Assembly: GCF_004027225.2 (NCBI RefSeq)
Contig: NC_044278.2
Coordinates: forward strand, 59,966,243-60,030,242
Reading direction: 5' to 3'
From: Strigops habroptila
Taxonomy: Eukaryota; Chordata; Aves; Psittaciformes; Psittacidae
Length of the DNA stretch: 64,000 nt
Program-made: the position numbers and the translations under genes
In this document: in pieces, positions 52,086 through 60,697 of the stretch
How the letters are laid out: each line of letters begins with the position of its first letter
Numbering within the stretch: the first letter of the stretch is position 1
The notes under the pieces: generated by a model
The model's input: only the letters and a program-made list of their open reading frames with translations
Told to the model about the DNA's origin: nothing
Database searches by the model: none

Positions 52086-52093
52086 TGATTGAT
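52086..52093 (+). promoter_or_regulatory. PBX-HOX-like site TGATTGAT
   Basis: An exact match to the composite TGATTNAT consensus, in the context TTTTGATTGATTACAC, between the tandem 12-mer and a small GC-rich block. A short motif, so chance occurrence is possible. Confidence 0.3.
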
Positions 52094-52569
52094 TACACTC
52101 TTTCTGATGGACTTTCACTACAGAGCTCTAGATGTTGTGCTTAACCGGCTGTTCCCTAGTTACAATATTAACCCTCTCCGTGCACCCGCCGCTCCGCACC
52201 TTCCCCGGCCTTCCCCCCGCCCCGCTCCCGGCCCTCCGCACCGGCCCCGGTAGCAGGTGCCCGGGTCACCGAGCACCGGCACCGGACCCCCCCCTCTCCG
52301 AGAAGCAGCGTTTACAAACATCCCGCACTTCTGCCTCTCCTCTGCTTTACAAATCTGTCATATTTTCGAGAGCTTTCCTTTCTTCCCCCCCCTCCCCAAC
52401 CCTCCCCACCCGAGCCCTGGTGTTACAATAATTAACAGTGCCCAGAAAAGTGAAGTAGTAACCAGAAAGACTTTCCAGAGCTGAAGAATTGCTTTGCTGC
52501 CTTGAGCTTTGGAATGAATCCATGCTTTTTATGTAATATTTCACTAAGGTGCTTTTTGTTGCTGGTGGG

Positions 52570-52612
52570 TTTTTTTTTTTTTTCCCTTTCCCTTTTTTTT
52601 TTTTTTTTTTTT
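52570..52612 (+). repeat. Poly-T / pyrimidine tract
   Basis: A T14 run, CCCTTTCCC and a T20 run, followed directly by CCAG. This also looks like a very strong 3' splice-site tract (CAG at 52,614-52,616), but no downstream donor is obvious. Confidence 0.85.
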
Positions 52613-52928
52613 CCAGCCTGTTTCCTTCCAGGCAGTTGCCATGGGTTTCCCTATCTTGTCCTAAGCTTTTGAAAACATATATCCAGAAGAGTTTAAAGAA
52701 AACAAAAGTAGATTTTTGAAAAAAAGTAAAACACTTACCGATCATACTTCCAGGATTTAGAGAGTTTTGTTTTTTTTTTTAATTTTTGATTTTAATAAGG
52801 TGACAGGGGGGAAAAAGCATGTTCTCAACTCCAGCGAAACGATCCATGTTAAGATTTTCCTTTGCACTGACTCCACTAAGCCCCGCTCTCCACTAGTCTA
52901 TTATTTTCACCAAAATATATGAAAATTT

Positions 52929-52936
52929 ATGCAAAT
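52929..52936 (+). promoter_or_regulatory. Perfect octamer ATGCAAAT
   Basis: Context TTTATGCAAATGAAAAT, 2.1 kb upstream of the TATA-like box. It is the POU site nearest the promoter that I found. Confidence 0.45.
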
Positions 52937-53177
52937 GAAAATCAGCACTAACTGTTCTCCCCTTGTTATACTTTGGATTTTTTTCCAGACAAAACAATCT
53001 CACTCTGCAAGGGAGGGGGTGGGAAGAGTTGGGGAACTAACTTGGTTGTTGGTTTGTTGGTTTGGGGGTTTCAAATTTTTTTTTTTTTTTAATAAAAGGC
53101 ATTACTCCAGCTCGAGCTTTATTTTTTGTTGTCGCCGTTATGAGGGTGTACATTTATTTATTTATTTACTTTAATTT

Positions 53178-53200
53178 GGGGGGGGATTTCTCCCCCCCCC
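53178..53200. repeat. G8 / C9 inverted repeat with 6-nt loop
   Basis: Eight G, ATTTCT, nine C: a GC-only hairpin, 1.9 kb upstream of the TATA-like box, between T-rich sequences. Confidence 0.85.
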
Positions 53201-54653
53201 TCCTTTTTTATTAAGAAAGTAGATCTGTTTGCAGAGGCGCTATCACGTTTCATCAGGCCACCTGAGACGGCTTTTGAAAGCGTGTACTGTGAAATTCATA
53301 GCAGTAATTTAGACAAAATCCTCACTGTATATTAATGAAAGACGGCCCCATGGCACCGTTCCTATCCTCCCCATTCAGTGTAAACAAAACCACGAGACTC
53401 ACTCGGTTTTTGAGCCTGATCCAAGCAAAATCGGCTGGAAAGGAAAACATGGGGTTCTGGCACTGACTATTCAAACGTCTGCACCTGGAGATCTCAGATT
53501 TATTCAATGAAATCTGTGTTGGATCTTTTAGATATAAAAAAGAAACCTTTGGAGGACGCATGGGAACAAAAAAAAAAATATTTTATATATACATAAATAT
53601 ATAATCGTTATGTTTGGGGTTTAGTTACCAGTGCCCTTCAGATCCATACTCTTCACTTTAATGGTTTTCCTAAACCTACCTACCACGGTATTTTTGGCAG
53701 CGCCAGCCGGGGGCCGGTGGGAGCTCCGAACACCGGGGGCCGGCGGGGCCGGGGGGGCCGGGGGGGCCGGGGCTCACCGCCTCCCGGGGCCGAGTTTCAC
53801 GGCGGGGAACAGGGCAGGGGGATAACGGAGCCAGGCGGGGGGCCACGCTCCTCGTGGCAGCAATGCCCACTCCGCGCAGTTTCTCCCCGCGCGTGTTTTC
53901 CCCACGCGTGTGCGGCGGAGCGCGGCGGGGGTGCCCTCGACGGCACCGTGTCCCCTGGACGTCCGAGCGGTGTCCCCGCACCGGCGGTCCCCAGGGAGCG
54001 CTCAATTTGCCCTTGTTTTTGTTGCCACTTTCTCTTTCTCCGCGGTTCACTGAGGTTGCCGCCGCGCGGCGTTTCCGCTCGGTCGCATCTCTCCCCGCTC
54101 CCGCACACACACCCCCCGCTTCCCCCGTCCCCCTCCTTCTTCCCCCCCTCCGTCGCCTTCCCCCGCCCCCCTTAACTCTTTCCGCCGGACGAGAAATAAC
54201 GCAGCGGTTCACGCCGCGGGGCCGGCTCCCTGTGAGGGGCCGCGGCTCGCAGGGCAGGCCCGCCACCTCCCTCTGCCGACTGGGAGGCCGGGCTGACTCA
54301 CCCCGGGGTGCGGGGCAGACAAAGGCTAGGGGGGGATGGGGGGGAGCTTTGGGGGCCAGGGCCGGCACTGCCGGGGGAGAGTGGACGGCGTGTGCACGGC
54401 GGTGGCCCACTAAACGTTCCTACCCGTGGCCAGCCTCGTTGTTATTATTATTGCTGTTGTTGTCGTCATTATTATTACTAATTATAAGCTGCGTTCCGCC
54501 ACCGCCCCCCCCCGCTCCCCCCCGCGCTCGCCGCTGCCCGAGCGGCGGGAGAGCCCCGAGGTGCGTGTGTCCGCCGGGCAGGAAGAGTTAAGGGGCGGAG
54601 GGAGGAGGGATGGAGGAGGGAGGGATGAAGGGATGGAGGGAAGGGGGGGGACG

Positions 54654-54681
54654 ACACACACACACACACACACACACACAA
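54654..54681 (+). repeat. (CA)n microsatellite
   Basis: An uninterrupted CA dinucleotide run of about 14 units sits in the POU3F3 promoter island, just upstream of the first CCAAT box. Length polymorphism between individuals is likely. Confidence 0.95.
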
Positions 54682-54716
54682 CTTCCAGCTCCGACGCCAC
54701 TTTGCCTAAATTAAAA

Positions 54717-54795
54717 GGCAGCCAATCGGAACGGCCGGAAGGGGGGACGCGCGGCCGGCGGCGGGCTGTCCGTCACGGCGCCGGCAGCCAATCGG
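54717..54795 (+). promoter_or_regulatory. Duplicated CCAAT box (NF-Y type) in POU3F3 promoter
   Basis: The 13-mer GGCAGCCAATCGG occurs twice in the same orientation, at 54,717-54,729 and 54,783-54,795, 66 bp apart. Both hold the NF-Y core CCAAT with favourable flanks. Paired CCAAT boxes are a classic promoter arrangement. They lie about 270-340 bp upstream of the TATA-like box, farther than usual, so an additional upstream start is possible. Confidence 0.6.
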
Positions 54796-54877
54796 CGGCA
54801 GCCGGCTTCCTCGCGGCGGGGCCGGGTGGTGGCGGCGCGGGCGGCGGTGGCGCGGGGCGGAGGAGGGGGCAGACGGC

Positions 54878-54954
54878 GGGAGGGAGGGAGGGAAAGGAGG
54901 GAGGGAAAAGAGGGAAGAGGGGAGGGAAGGAGGGGAAAGAGGAGGGAGGGAGGG
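54878..54954 (+). repeat. 77-nt uninterrupted purine (G/A) tract in promoter
   Basis: Every base from 54,878 to 54,954 is A or G, built mainly from GGGA, GGAA and GGGAA units, about 110 bp upstream of the TATA-like box. Such homopurine tracts can form triplex (H-DNA) or G-quadruplex structures and often sit nucleosome-free in promoters. It may also be simple-repeat drift. Confidence 0.85.
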
Positions 54955-55062
54955 CGCGGGCACGGCCCGGGAGAGGGAGGCGGGGAGAGGCGAGCGGCGG
55001 GACTCCGGCACCGCCAGTGCGCGCTGCCAGCCCGGCAGCCAACTTCCCGGCTGGAGTTAGTG

Positions 55063-55070
55063 TATAAAGG
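55063..55070 (+). promoter_or_regulatory. TATA-like box, candidate POU3F3 core promoter
   Basis: TATAAAGG lies 1,235 bp upstream of the POU3F3 ATG, just after a GC-rich stretch with CCAAT boxes and a purine tract. If used, transcription would start near 55,090-55,100 and give a 5' leader of about 1.2 kb. The start site is inferred, not observed; CpG-island promoters often use dispersed starts instead. Confidence 0.45.
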
Positions 55071-55164
55071 ATACCATATATGCACACACACATACCCACA
55101 CCTCTCCAGCAAGGCGCTCCTCCTCCGCCTCCTCCCTCGACCAACTGCTGGAATTAAAATAAAA

Positions 55165-55249
55165 AGCAAAACAAACACCAAAAAAAAAAAAATCCAACAA
55201 CCAACAATCAACCAACCAACCAACAAACCAACAACCAAAACAACAAACC
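55165..55249 (+). other. C/A-only tract in inferred 5' leader
   Basis: Roughly 85 nt made almost entirely of A and C (CAAC and CCAA units plus an A13 run). Such sequence is nearly unable to fold, and CAA-type leaders are known to allow easy ribosome scanning. It would lie about 70 nt from the predicted cap and is followed by a GAGA stretch (55,250-55,285) and T16/T20 tracts (55,324-55,364). Confidence 0.7.
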
Positions 55250-55404
55250 GAGCGAGAGAGCGAGAGAGCGGGAGAGGGAGAGAAACAATTCGCGAGGTAA
55301 CGAGAAATTTCAACTTTTTTCTCTTTTTTTTTTTTTTTTGGGTCTTTTTTTTTTTTTTTTTTTTCTAACCGCCTAAAGGAAAGGTAGAGAGAGAGGAAAA
55401 CAAA

Positions 55405-55497
55405 ATGTCTTATCCAGAGCGTGACTCTCGCAAGAAGGCTCCGGCGGGACTCTTGTTTCAAAGGGGACAAAGTGCTCCAGCACCAGCACAACTTTGA
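55405..55497 (+). promoter_or_regulatory. Candidate uORF1 in POU3F3 leader, 30 codons
   Basis: First ATG after the predicted cap region, in the context AAA-ATG-T (A at -3, good). It encodes 30 residues beginning MSYPERDSRKK and ending PAPAQL, then TGA. It resembles no family I know. The stop codon lies three nucleotides before the next uORF, which is in the same frame, an arrangement compatible with termination-reinitiation. Translation is inferred; it depends on the transcript including this region unspliced. Confidence 0.5.
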
Positions 55498-55500
55498 GAA

Positions 55501-55551
55501 ATGCATCATCACCACCATCACCACCATCATCATCACAGGAAGTTTTCTTAG
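55501..55551 (+). promoter_or_regulatory. Candidate uORF2 in POU3F3 leader: Met plus eleven histidines
   Basis: ATG (G at -3, C at +4; adequate context) is followed by eleven consecutive His codons (a CAT/CAC mixture), then Arg-Lys-Phe-Ser and TAG: a 16-residue peptide. The His codons are mixed CAT and CAC, so this is not a pure triplet repeat. Consecutive His codons in a short leader ORF recall the bacterial his-operon leader peptide, where histidyl-tRNA shortage stalls ribosomes. A similar role here is speculation. Alternatively it is a chance CAY microsatellite. Confidence 0.55.
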
Positions 55552-55748
55552 GACACCAACAACAAAACTTGCGAATAAAAGAGCAAAAGGAGATCGAGGA
55601 GCCGAGGAGAGCGAGAAAGACGCGGAGAGAGAAAGAGACAGAGGGGAAAGGAAAAAAAAAAAAAAGGAAAATATACCCACACACAAAGCCTTAAAGGAAG
55701 AAGAAAAGGAAAAGTTTCGCCCTGAGAGGGGAAGGCTGAGAGGTGGAG

Positions 55749-55760
55749 ATGTACTCCTAG
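55749..55760 (+). promoter_or_regulatory. Candidate minimal uORF3 (Met-Tyr-Ser-stop)
   Basis: ATG TAC TCC TAG in the inferred leader, with a purine (G) at -3. It encodes the same tripeptide as the next uORF with a different Ser codon and a different stop. Minimal uORFs mostly act by consuming scanning ribosomes. Confidence 0.45.
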
Positions 55761-55890
55761 GGGAGCCGAGGGGAGAAGGCACGGGGGCTTTTTGATCCCC
55801 CCCCCCCCTTCTTTTTCGCTTTTTAGCCTTTGTTTGGTTTCCTCCCTGCGAGCTGCAAACTCGGGCGAGAAGGCGGCGGAGGAAAAATAG

Positions 55891-55902
55891 ATGTACAGCT
55901 AA
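55891..55902 (+). promoter_or_regulatory. Candidate minimal uORF4 (Met-Tyr-Ser-stop)
   Basis: ATG TAC AGC TAA, the last upstream ATG before the POU3F3 start 400 nt later. That distance is long enough for reinitiating ribosomes to recover competence before the main start codon. The leader between them is A-rich (55,928-56,007), then extremely GC-rich (56,030-56,297). Confidence 0.45.
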
Positions 55903-56297
55903 ATATTTCTCCTTGTTTTTGGAAAAAGACGGAAAAAAAAAAGAAGACGACGAGAAAAGCGATTTAAAGAAAAAAAAAAAACAAAAAACAAAAAACAAAA
56001 CAAAAAGGAGAAGGAAAGCGAGGCGAAGCGAGAGCCGGCGGCTGCAAGGGCCGCGGAGCCGCGGAGCGGAGCCAGGACGGCGGGCGGACGGGCGGAGGAC
56101 TGCGCGCCGCGGAGCGCTAGCAGGTGAACCCCGCGCCCCGGCGCCCCGGCGAGGCTGGGAAGGCGGCGGCGGCGGCGGCGGCGCGGGCGGCGGCCCCGGC
56201 AGCGCCGGGCAAGGGCGCTCGCGGCGGGCGCCCGGCAGCCGGCGGCGGCGGCGCGGCGGCGGCGCGGCGGGGGCGAGCGGCGGGCGGCGGGCGCGGG

Positions 56298-57617
56298 ATG
56301 GCCGCGGCCACCTCTAACCCCTACCTCCCCGGCAACGGCATCCTGGCGGCCGGCTCCATCGTCCACGCGGACTCGGGCGGCGGCGGCGGCGGCGGCGGCG
56401 GCGGCATGCAGCCGGGCAGCGTGGCCGTCACCTCGGTGGCGGGCGGGTACCGCGGCGACCCGGCGGCCAAGATGGTCCAGAGCGACTTCATGCCGGGCGC
56501 CATGGCCGCCAGCAACGGCGGCCATATGCTGAGCCATGCCCACCAGTGGGTGACAGCCCTGCCCCACGCCGCCGCCGCCGCCGCCGCCGCTGCCGCCGCC
56601 GCCGCCGAAGCGGGCTCGCCCTGGTCCGGCAGCCCCGTGGGCATGACGGGCAGCCCCCAGCAGCCGCCGCCGCCGCCCGACGTCAAGGGCAGCGGCGGGC
56701 GCGACGACCTGCACTCGGGCGCGGCGCTGCACCACCGGCCGCCCCACCTGGGCCCCCCGCACCAGGGGCACCCGGCGGCCTGGGGCGCGGCGGCGGCCGC
56801 CCACCTGCCCTCCATGGCCGGCGGGCAGCAGCAGCAGCAGTCGCTCCTCTACTCGCAGCCCGGGGGCTTCACGGTGAACGGCATGCTGAGCCCCCCCCCC
56901 GGCGGGCAGAGCCTGGTGCACCCGGGGCTGGTGCGCGGCGAGACGCCGGAGCTAGGCGAGCACCCCGGGCACCACCACCACCATCACCACCAGCACCCCG
57001 GCCACCACCCGCCGCACCACGGCGGCGTCAACAGCCACGACCCGCACTCGGACGAGGACACGCCGACCTCGGACGACCTGGAGCAGTTCGCCAAGCAGTT
57101 CAAGCAGCGGCGGATTAAGCTGGGCTTCACCCAGGCCGACGTGGGGCTGGCGCTGGGCACCCTCTACGGCAACGTCTTCTCGCAGACCACCATCTGCCGC
57201 TTCGAGGCCCTGCAGCTCAGCTTCAAGAACATGTGCAAGCTGAAGCCTTTGTTGAACAAGTGGCTGGAGGAAGCCGACTCCTCCACGGGCAGCCCCACCA
57301 GCATCGACAAGATCGCCGCCCAGGGCAGGAAGAGGAAGAAGAGGACCTCCATCGAGGTGAGTGTCAAGGGGGCCTTGGAGAGCCACTTTCTGAAATGCCC
57401 CAAGCCCTCCGCCCAGGAGATTACGAACCTAGCGGACAGCCTGCAGCTGGAGAAGGAGGTGGTCAGGGTTTGGTTTTGCAATCGGAGGCAGAAAGAGAAA
57501 CGGATGACCCCCCCGGGGATCCAGCAGCAGACCCCCGATGATGTCTACTCCCAGGTCGGCACCGTCAACTCCGACACGCCGCCTCCTCACCACGGACTGC
57601 AGGCCAGCGTGCAGTGA
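56298..57617 (+). CDS. POU3F3: POU3F3 (BRN1), POU class III transcription factor, single exon
   Basis: Nuclear DNA-binding factor of neural and kidney development that binds octamer (ATGCAAAT) and related sites. The 439-residue product begins [16 protein letters not shown]. It has a Gly run (27-36), an Ala run (91-103), a short Ala run (164-168), a Gln run (177-181) and a His-rich segment (225-241). The POU-specific domain spans about 254-328 ([11 protein letters not shown] to LNKWLEEAD). A basic linker RKRKKR (344-349) leads into the homeodomain, about 344-403, whose recognition helix contains WFCNRR (392-397). The C-terminus ends HHGLQASVQ. The [25 protein letters not shown] and C-terminal segments distinguish it from POU3F1, POU3F2 and POU3F4. 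The gene is intronless, as known for class III POU genes. The ATG at 56,298 is chosen because it matches the family N-terminus and no ATG lies between it and the in-frame TAG at 56,118. Human POU3F3 is about 500 residues; the difference appears to be in the homopolymer runs. No frameshift or lost key residue is seen. Confidence 0.97.
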   Translation: MAAATSNPYLPGNGILAAGSIVHADSGGGGGGGGGGMQPGSVAVTSVAGGYRGDPAAKMVQSDFMPGAMAASNGGHMLSHAHQWVTALPHAAAAAAAAAAAAAEAGSPWSGSPVGMTGSPQQPPPPPDVKGSGGRDDLHSGAALHHRPPHLGPPHQGHPAAWGAAAAAHLPSMAGGQQQQQSLLYSQPGGFTVNGMLSPPPGGQSLVHPGLVRGETPELGEHPGHHHHHHHQHPGHHPPHHGGVNSHDPHSDEDTPTSDDLEQFAKQFKQRRIKLGFTQADVGLALGTLYGNVFSQTTICRFEALQLSFKNMCKLKPLLNKWLEEADSSTGSPTSIDKIAAQGRKRKKRTSIEVSVKGALESHFLKCPKPSAQEITNLADSLQLEKEVVRVWFCNRRQKEKRMTPPGIQQQTPDDVYSQVGTVNSDTPPPHHGLQASVQ

Positions 57618-57703
57618 GGGGCACCGACGGGCGGGCCGGGGGGCGAGGGGGCCGGGACGGGCACAGCCACCGCCACCGGCGCGCACAGCCGCCCGCTCAC
57701 CCG

Positions 57704-57752
57704 GACACACTCACACACACGCACACACACACACAAACACACACACACACAC
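57704..57752 (+). repeat. (CA)n imperfect microsatellite in 3' UTR
   Basis: CA repeats with a few interruptions, starting about 85 nt after the POU3F3 stop codon. They are followed by TA/TCTATA repeats at 57,780-57,830. Confidence 0.9.
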
Positions 57753-57779
57753 GATCCAGGCTCGTTCAGACTGCTTGTG

Positions 57780-57830
57780 TTTATATATATATGGATAGAC
57801 GCGTGCATCTATATCTATATATATATATAA
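57780..57830 (+). repeat. (TA)n and TATC-like microsatellite
   Basis: Two TA blocks separated by GGATAGACGCGTGCATC, within the probable 3' UTR. Related TA/TATC blocks recur at 58,409-58,436 and 58,547-58,588. Confidence 0.8.
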
Positions 57831-58170
57831 GATCGATACCGATAGGGAGCGGTGGAGAAGGGTCGATCCGAGCGAGAGCGTTCAGACCGCGTTGGGAAAG
57901 CGGGGTGGAGAAGCGTAATGCACCAAAACTGCAGCTGTGCCCGGGGGGGTGGCTGTGGGGAGAGGGCTTAGGCGGGTGGGCTCAAGCTTCTTTTTTAATT
58001 TTATTTTTTAATTATTATTATTTTTATTTGTATTTTCACTCTCCAAATTAGCCCCCTCTCGCAGCAAGGAGCACCACTGGTGTCTGCGCCTCTTCTCTCC
58101 CCTCCTCCCCCCCCCCCCGCACTCTCCCCCCTATCCCCAAAAGGGCTCTCTTCTATGAATCACGGAAACT

Positions 58171-58265
58171 TTTTTTCTCCTTTCTCTCTCCTTCCTTTTT
58201 TTTTTTCCCCTTTTCTTTCCTTTTTTAATTTTTTTTCTCTCCCTTTTTTTTTTTTTTTTTTTTCC
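58171..58265 (+). repeat. Pyrimidine-rich tract ending in T20
   Basis: Nearly all T and C, with an uninterrupted T20 run at 58,244-58,263, inside the probable 3' UTR. An A-rich counterpart (58,467-58,500) lies about 200 nt downstream, so the RNA could pair over this distance. Confidence 0.8.
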
Positions 58266-59047
58266 GAATGGGAGCAATCAAAAAAGAAAAATAGGGAAGC
58301 AGAAGCAAAATAATCTGGTTAATCAGAGGGTGCCTGCTGCATTCCAGCACCCTGTTTTTCTTGGCCAAACCGTAGGATTTTGGTGCAAGGCAGACATCCA
58401 CTCTGAAAACATATATATCTATATATCTATATATTCTGCAAAATGAAAGGGGCCACTTTTTCCAGGAAAAAAAGAAAAAAAAAAAAAAAAGGAAAAGAAA
58501 ATATGCACACAGCACTAAAAACAAGCAGACTGCATAGGGAAGCAAATACATATATATATATTTATCTATATATATAGGTATAGCTATAGAACAAAAAAAT
58601 ATGGAAATAAACGCCCTCATGCCGAAAAACTGACCCTGAGGAGAAAAGGGGGGGAGGGACGGACGCCGGGGGGAGGGTGGGAGAAGGAGAGGTTGTTGGT
58701 CCCTAAAGTTCGAGCTCTGTAGAAGGACTTTGCATGAATTAAGGGAACCAGCGAGAGAAAGGGAAATAATTTAGGGCTGTCAAAGTCCTGCTCCTGACGG
58801 CTGCCAATCATCATGGAAGAGTCATAAAAAAAAAAAAAAAATCCACTGCTAATATTTTTTTTATTAATATTTTTATTTTTTATTTCTGGACTGATTCAGA
58901 TAAAGGGATTTAGAAGGACTGAGCATCTGCAGCTGCACTTATCTGAACTTCTCCTCTCCTAAATCCGTTGCCAACTTTGATTGAATGGGTGCTGTGGATG
59001 TGATTATATAATACTGCCATTTCCAAGCAGTGTTTTTGGTAGGTTTT

Positions 59048-59053
59048 AATAAA
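59048..59053 (+). terminator. Candidate POU3F3 polyadenylation signal
   Basis: AATAAA with a G/T-rich downstream element about 30-45 nt later; 1.4 kb after the stop codon. It competes with AATAAA at 59,367 (followed by GTCTGTGTCTG) and with the distal one at 61,855. Confidence 0.5.
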
Positions 59054-59479
59054 CAGACTTTTCAAAAAGACGGCAATATAGAATTGTTAGATCCGTTGTT
59101 GATCTAAAAAAAGAAAAAAAAAAAAAATTTGCTTTATATTTTCATTAAATGACTTCTTTTAATATTTTATTCAGAATACCTATGAACTGCTGCAAAACGG
59201 TAATTTATTTTTTCCCCAGATCTTGTATTACGTGTTTTTTTCAGACGAGCACAAATCAAAATGAAATGAAAATATGGACAGTTGTTAGGTAATAAGGGTA
59301 TCTTTTGATGTGATAATTTGATTGTAATTTAATTTGAGTAGTGATTCCGTAAGAGCTGATTGAGAAAATAAATTTGTTAGAATGAAATAGTCTGTGTCTG
59401 ATGCATAAACACTGTGTCGAAAAAAACACAAAGTTCTCTGAAGGGTAATATTGCAAATGATGAAGTGAGAGGAAAATGG

Positions 59480-59800
59480 GGGGGTCTGAGCCGCTCGCCC
59501 GGGCAGTGTCGCCTTCCCTCCGGTACCCCAGGGGCTATCCCCCTTCATCCCCTCCTTGCCCGGCCGGCACATCTCCGTGGTCTCCTCCATCAGCGCAGGG
59601 CCCCCCCGCCGTGGGGAAGGAAGGCGACATTAGGGATGCTGAAAGCCCCCCTTGCCGCAGAGAGGGCCGTGCGGGGCGGGTTAGGCTGGCCCGGCAGGGC
59701 CCGGGAAGGGCCGGTGCCCGGAGCAGGGCTGGCTCCAAAAGTTCGTTCTTGGTTGCCCTCTTTTCAAACTGAGGCGAAGGGCGAGGGGAGGTGGGGGGGT
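59480..59800. promoter_or_regulatory. Small CpG-rich block
   Basis: A GC-rich, CpG-containing segment bordered on both sides by AT-rich sequence, 1.9 kb after the POU3F3 stop. No gene recognised. Confidence 0.45.
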
Positions 59801-59936
59801 AGGCCATAATTTATTTTGACGCATTTTATGTCTGTATAAATATTTGTATTTATAATTTAAGAAGCTACTTTTTTTTTTCTTCCACTAGAATAATACTTTA
59901 TCCCGTCCTACGTGCGGTCCGCCTGGTTCACCGTTT

Positions 59937-59973
59937 CTGTTGTTGCTGTTGCTGTTGTTGTTGCTGTTGTTGG
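59937..59973 (+). repeat. (TGT/TGC)n trinucleotide repeat
   Basis: About twelve triplets mixing TGT and TGC. A similar GTT/ATT triplet tract occurs at 54,438-54,480 in the promoter island. Confidence 0.8.
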
Positions 59974-60679
59974 TTTAGGGTTTTTCTATGGGGTGTGAAG
60001 TGTTGTAGTGTAGTTTTCTCCCCCACCCTGCCTCAGCGCTGCCATACCTCCTTTGCAAACACACGCGTGTGCTGGTAACGTTGGAGATGCCGGTGGATGC
60101 GCTAAACCTGCCTGTCAGATTTATCTGCTATAATTTATTGCGATATAGGGACAAGTGAACCACCGTCTCCGCTCTCTTCATTTTCAAGCGGGGAGGTTGT
60201 GGGAACTACAGAGCTGCACCTCCCGCCTCCACCCGCCCCCACCGATAATCTACCGGAGAATAAGATTTTCATTTATGGTCCATCTCGCCCGTGGCTCCTT
60301 CTTCACCTTCCTCTCCTTCCCTTCGTCCTCCCCATTTACTCTACGTGCTATTGAGGCAGGGGGTTAAACCCCCCGAAAACTGCTGTAGGAACAACAAACA
60401 TTTCTTCCTTTCAGATTAGGCCTTGTGTCAGTCCATAAATCAAAGGCAACCTGAGAGCCTGGCGCCGGGATGCGTTATTTTACCACCAGCTCGTAGTAAA
60501 ATATCACCGTCGGTTTGATTTGTGAAATCCGAAAGGCCCCACTGACACGGAGGGAAAAAAGGGGAGGGGGGAAGGGGGAAAAAAACCCCAACCCAACAAA
60601 GGGAAAGAAACCCCGAAAGGGTAAAGGACGGTCTTTCTTTTGTTCGTTTTAGCAAAAGCTGCCGGCTCATGTCGCTGCT

Positions 60680-60697
60680 GGGGGGGGGGGGGGGGGG
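60680..60697 (+). repeat. G18 homopolymer
   Basis: Eighteen consecutive G. Expected to form G-quadruplexes and to be unstable in sequencing, so its true length is uncertain. Confidence 0.85.

Larger units (their letters stand above)
53690..55150. promoter_or_regulatory. CpG-rich promoter island of POU3F3
   Basis: Very high G+C with dense CpG dinucleotides, interrupted by triplet (GTT/ATT) and CA repeats near 54.43-54.68 kb. It is essentially continuous, after the A/T-rich leader, with the CpG-rich coding exon. Long overlapping open frames here on both strands (for example 53,676-54,410 minus) reflect stop-codon scarcity in GC-rich DNA and are not called genes. Confidence 0.75.
57618..59053 (+). 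other. Probable POU3F3 3' UTR (proximal form)
   Basis: Non-coding sequence from the stop codon to a canonical AATAAA at 59,048-59,053. It contains CA and TA microsatellites, long C, T and A homopolymers and T-rich sequence. A U/G-rich stretch (TTGTTAG...GTTGTTG, about 59,083-59,100) follows the AATAAA at a suitable distance for cleavage. Other AATAAA hexamers at 58,606-58,611, 59,367-59,372 and 61,855-61,860 could give shorter or longer 3' UTRs. Which is used cannot be decided from sequence. Confidence 0.55.

Noticed and set aside
53676..54591. Long open frames of about 245 codons on both strands of the promoter island
   Set aside because: Frames on both strands are open at once because CpG-rich DNA lacks stops. 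No recognisable protein and low-complexity composition.
55057..55998. 313-codon minus-strand frame with hydrophobic Phe/Leu-rich segments (membrane-like)
   Set aside because: It is the reverse complement of A-rich and GA-rich leader sequence. The Phe and Leu runs come from poly-A and GAGA tracts.
56124..56297. In-frame N-terminal extension of POU3F3 (58 open codons rich in Ala, Gly and Arg)
   Set aside because: There is no ATG, only a GTG at the start of the open stretch, and the family N-terminus begins at 56,298. The absence of stops is explained by GC-rich sequence.
55899..56921. 340-codon minus-strand open frame over the POU3F3 coding region
   Set aside because: Antisense shadow of a GC-rich gene. 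The translation is Arg/Ala/Gly-rich with a Phe-rich tail from the A-rich leader, and has no domain.
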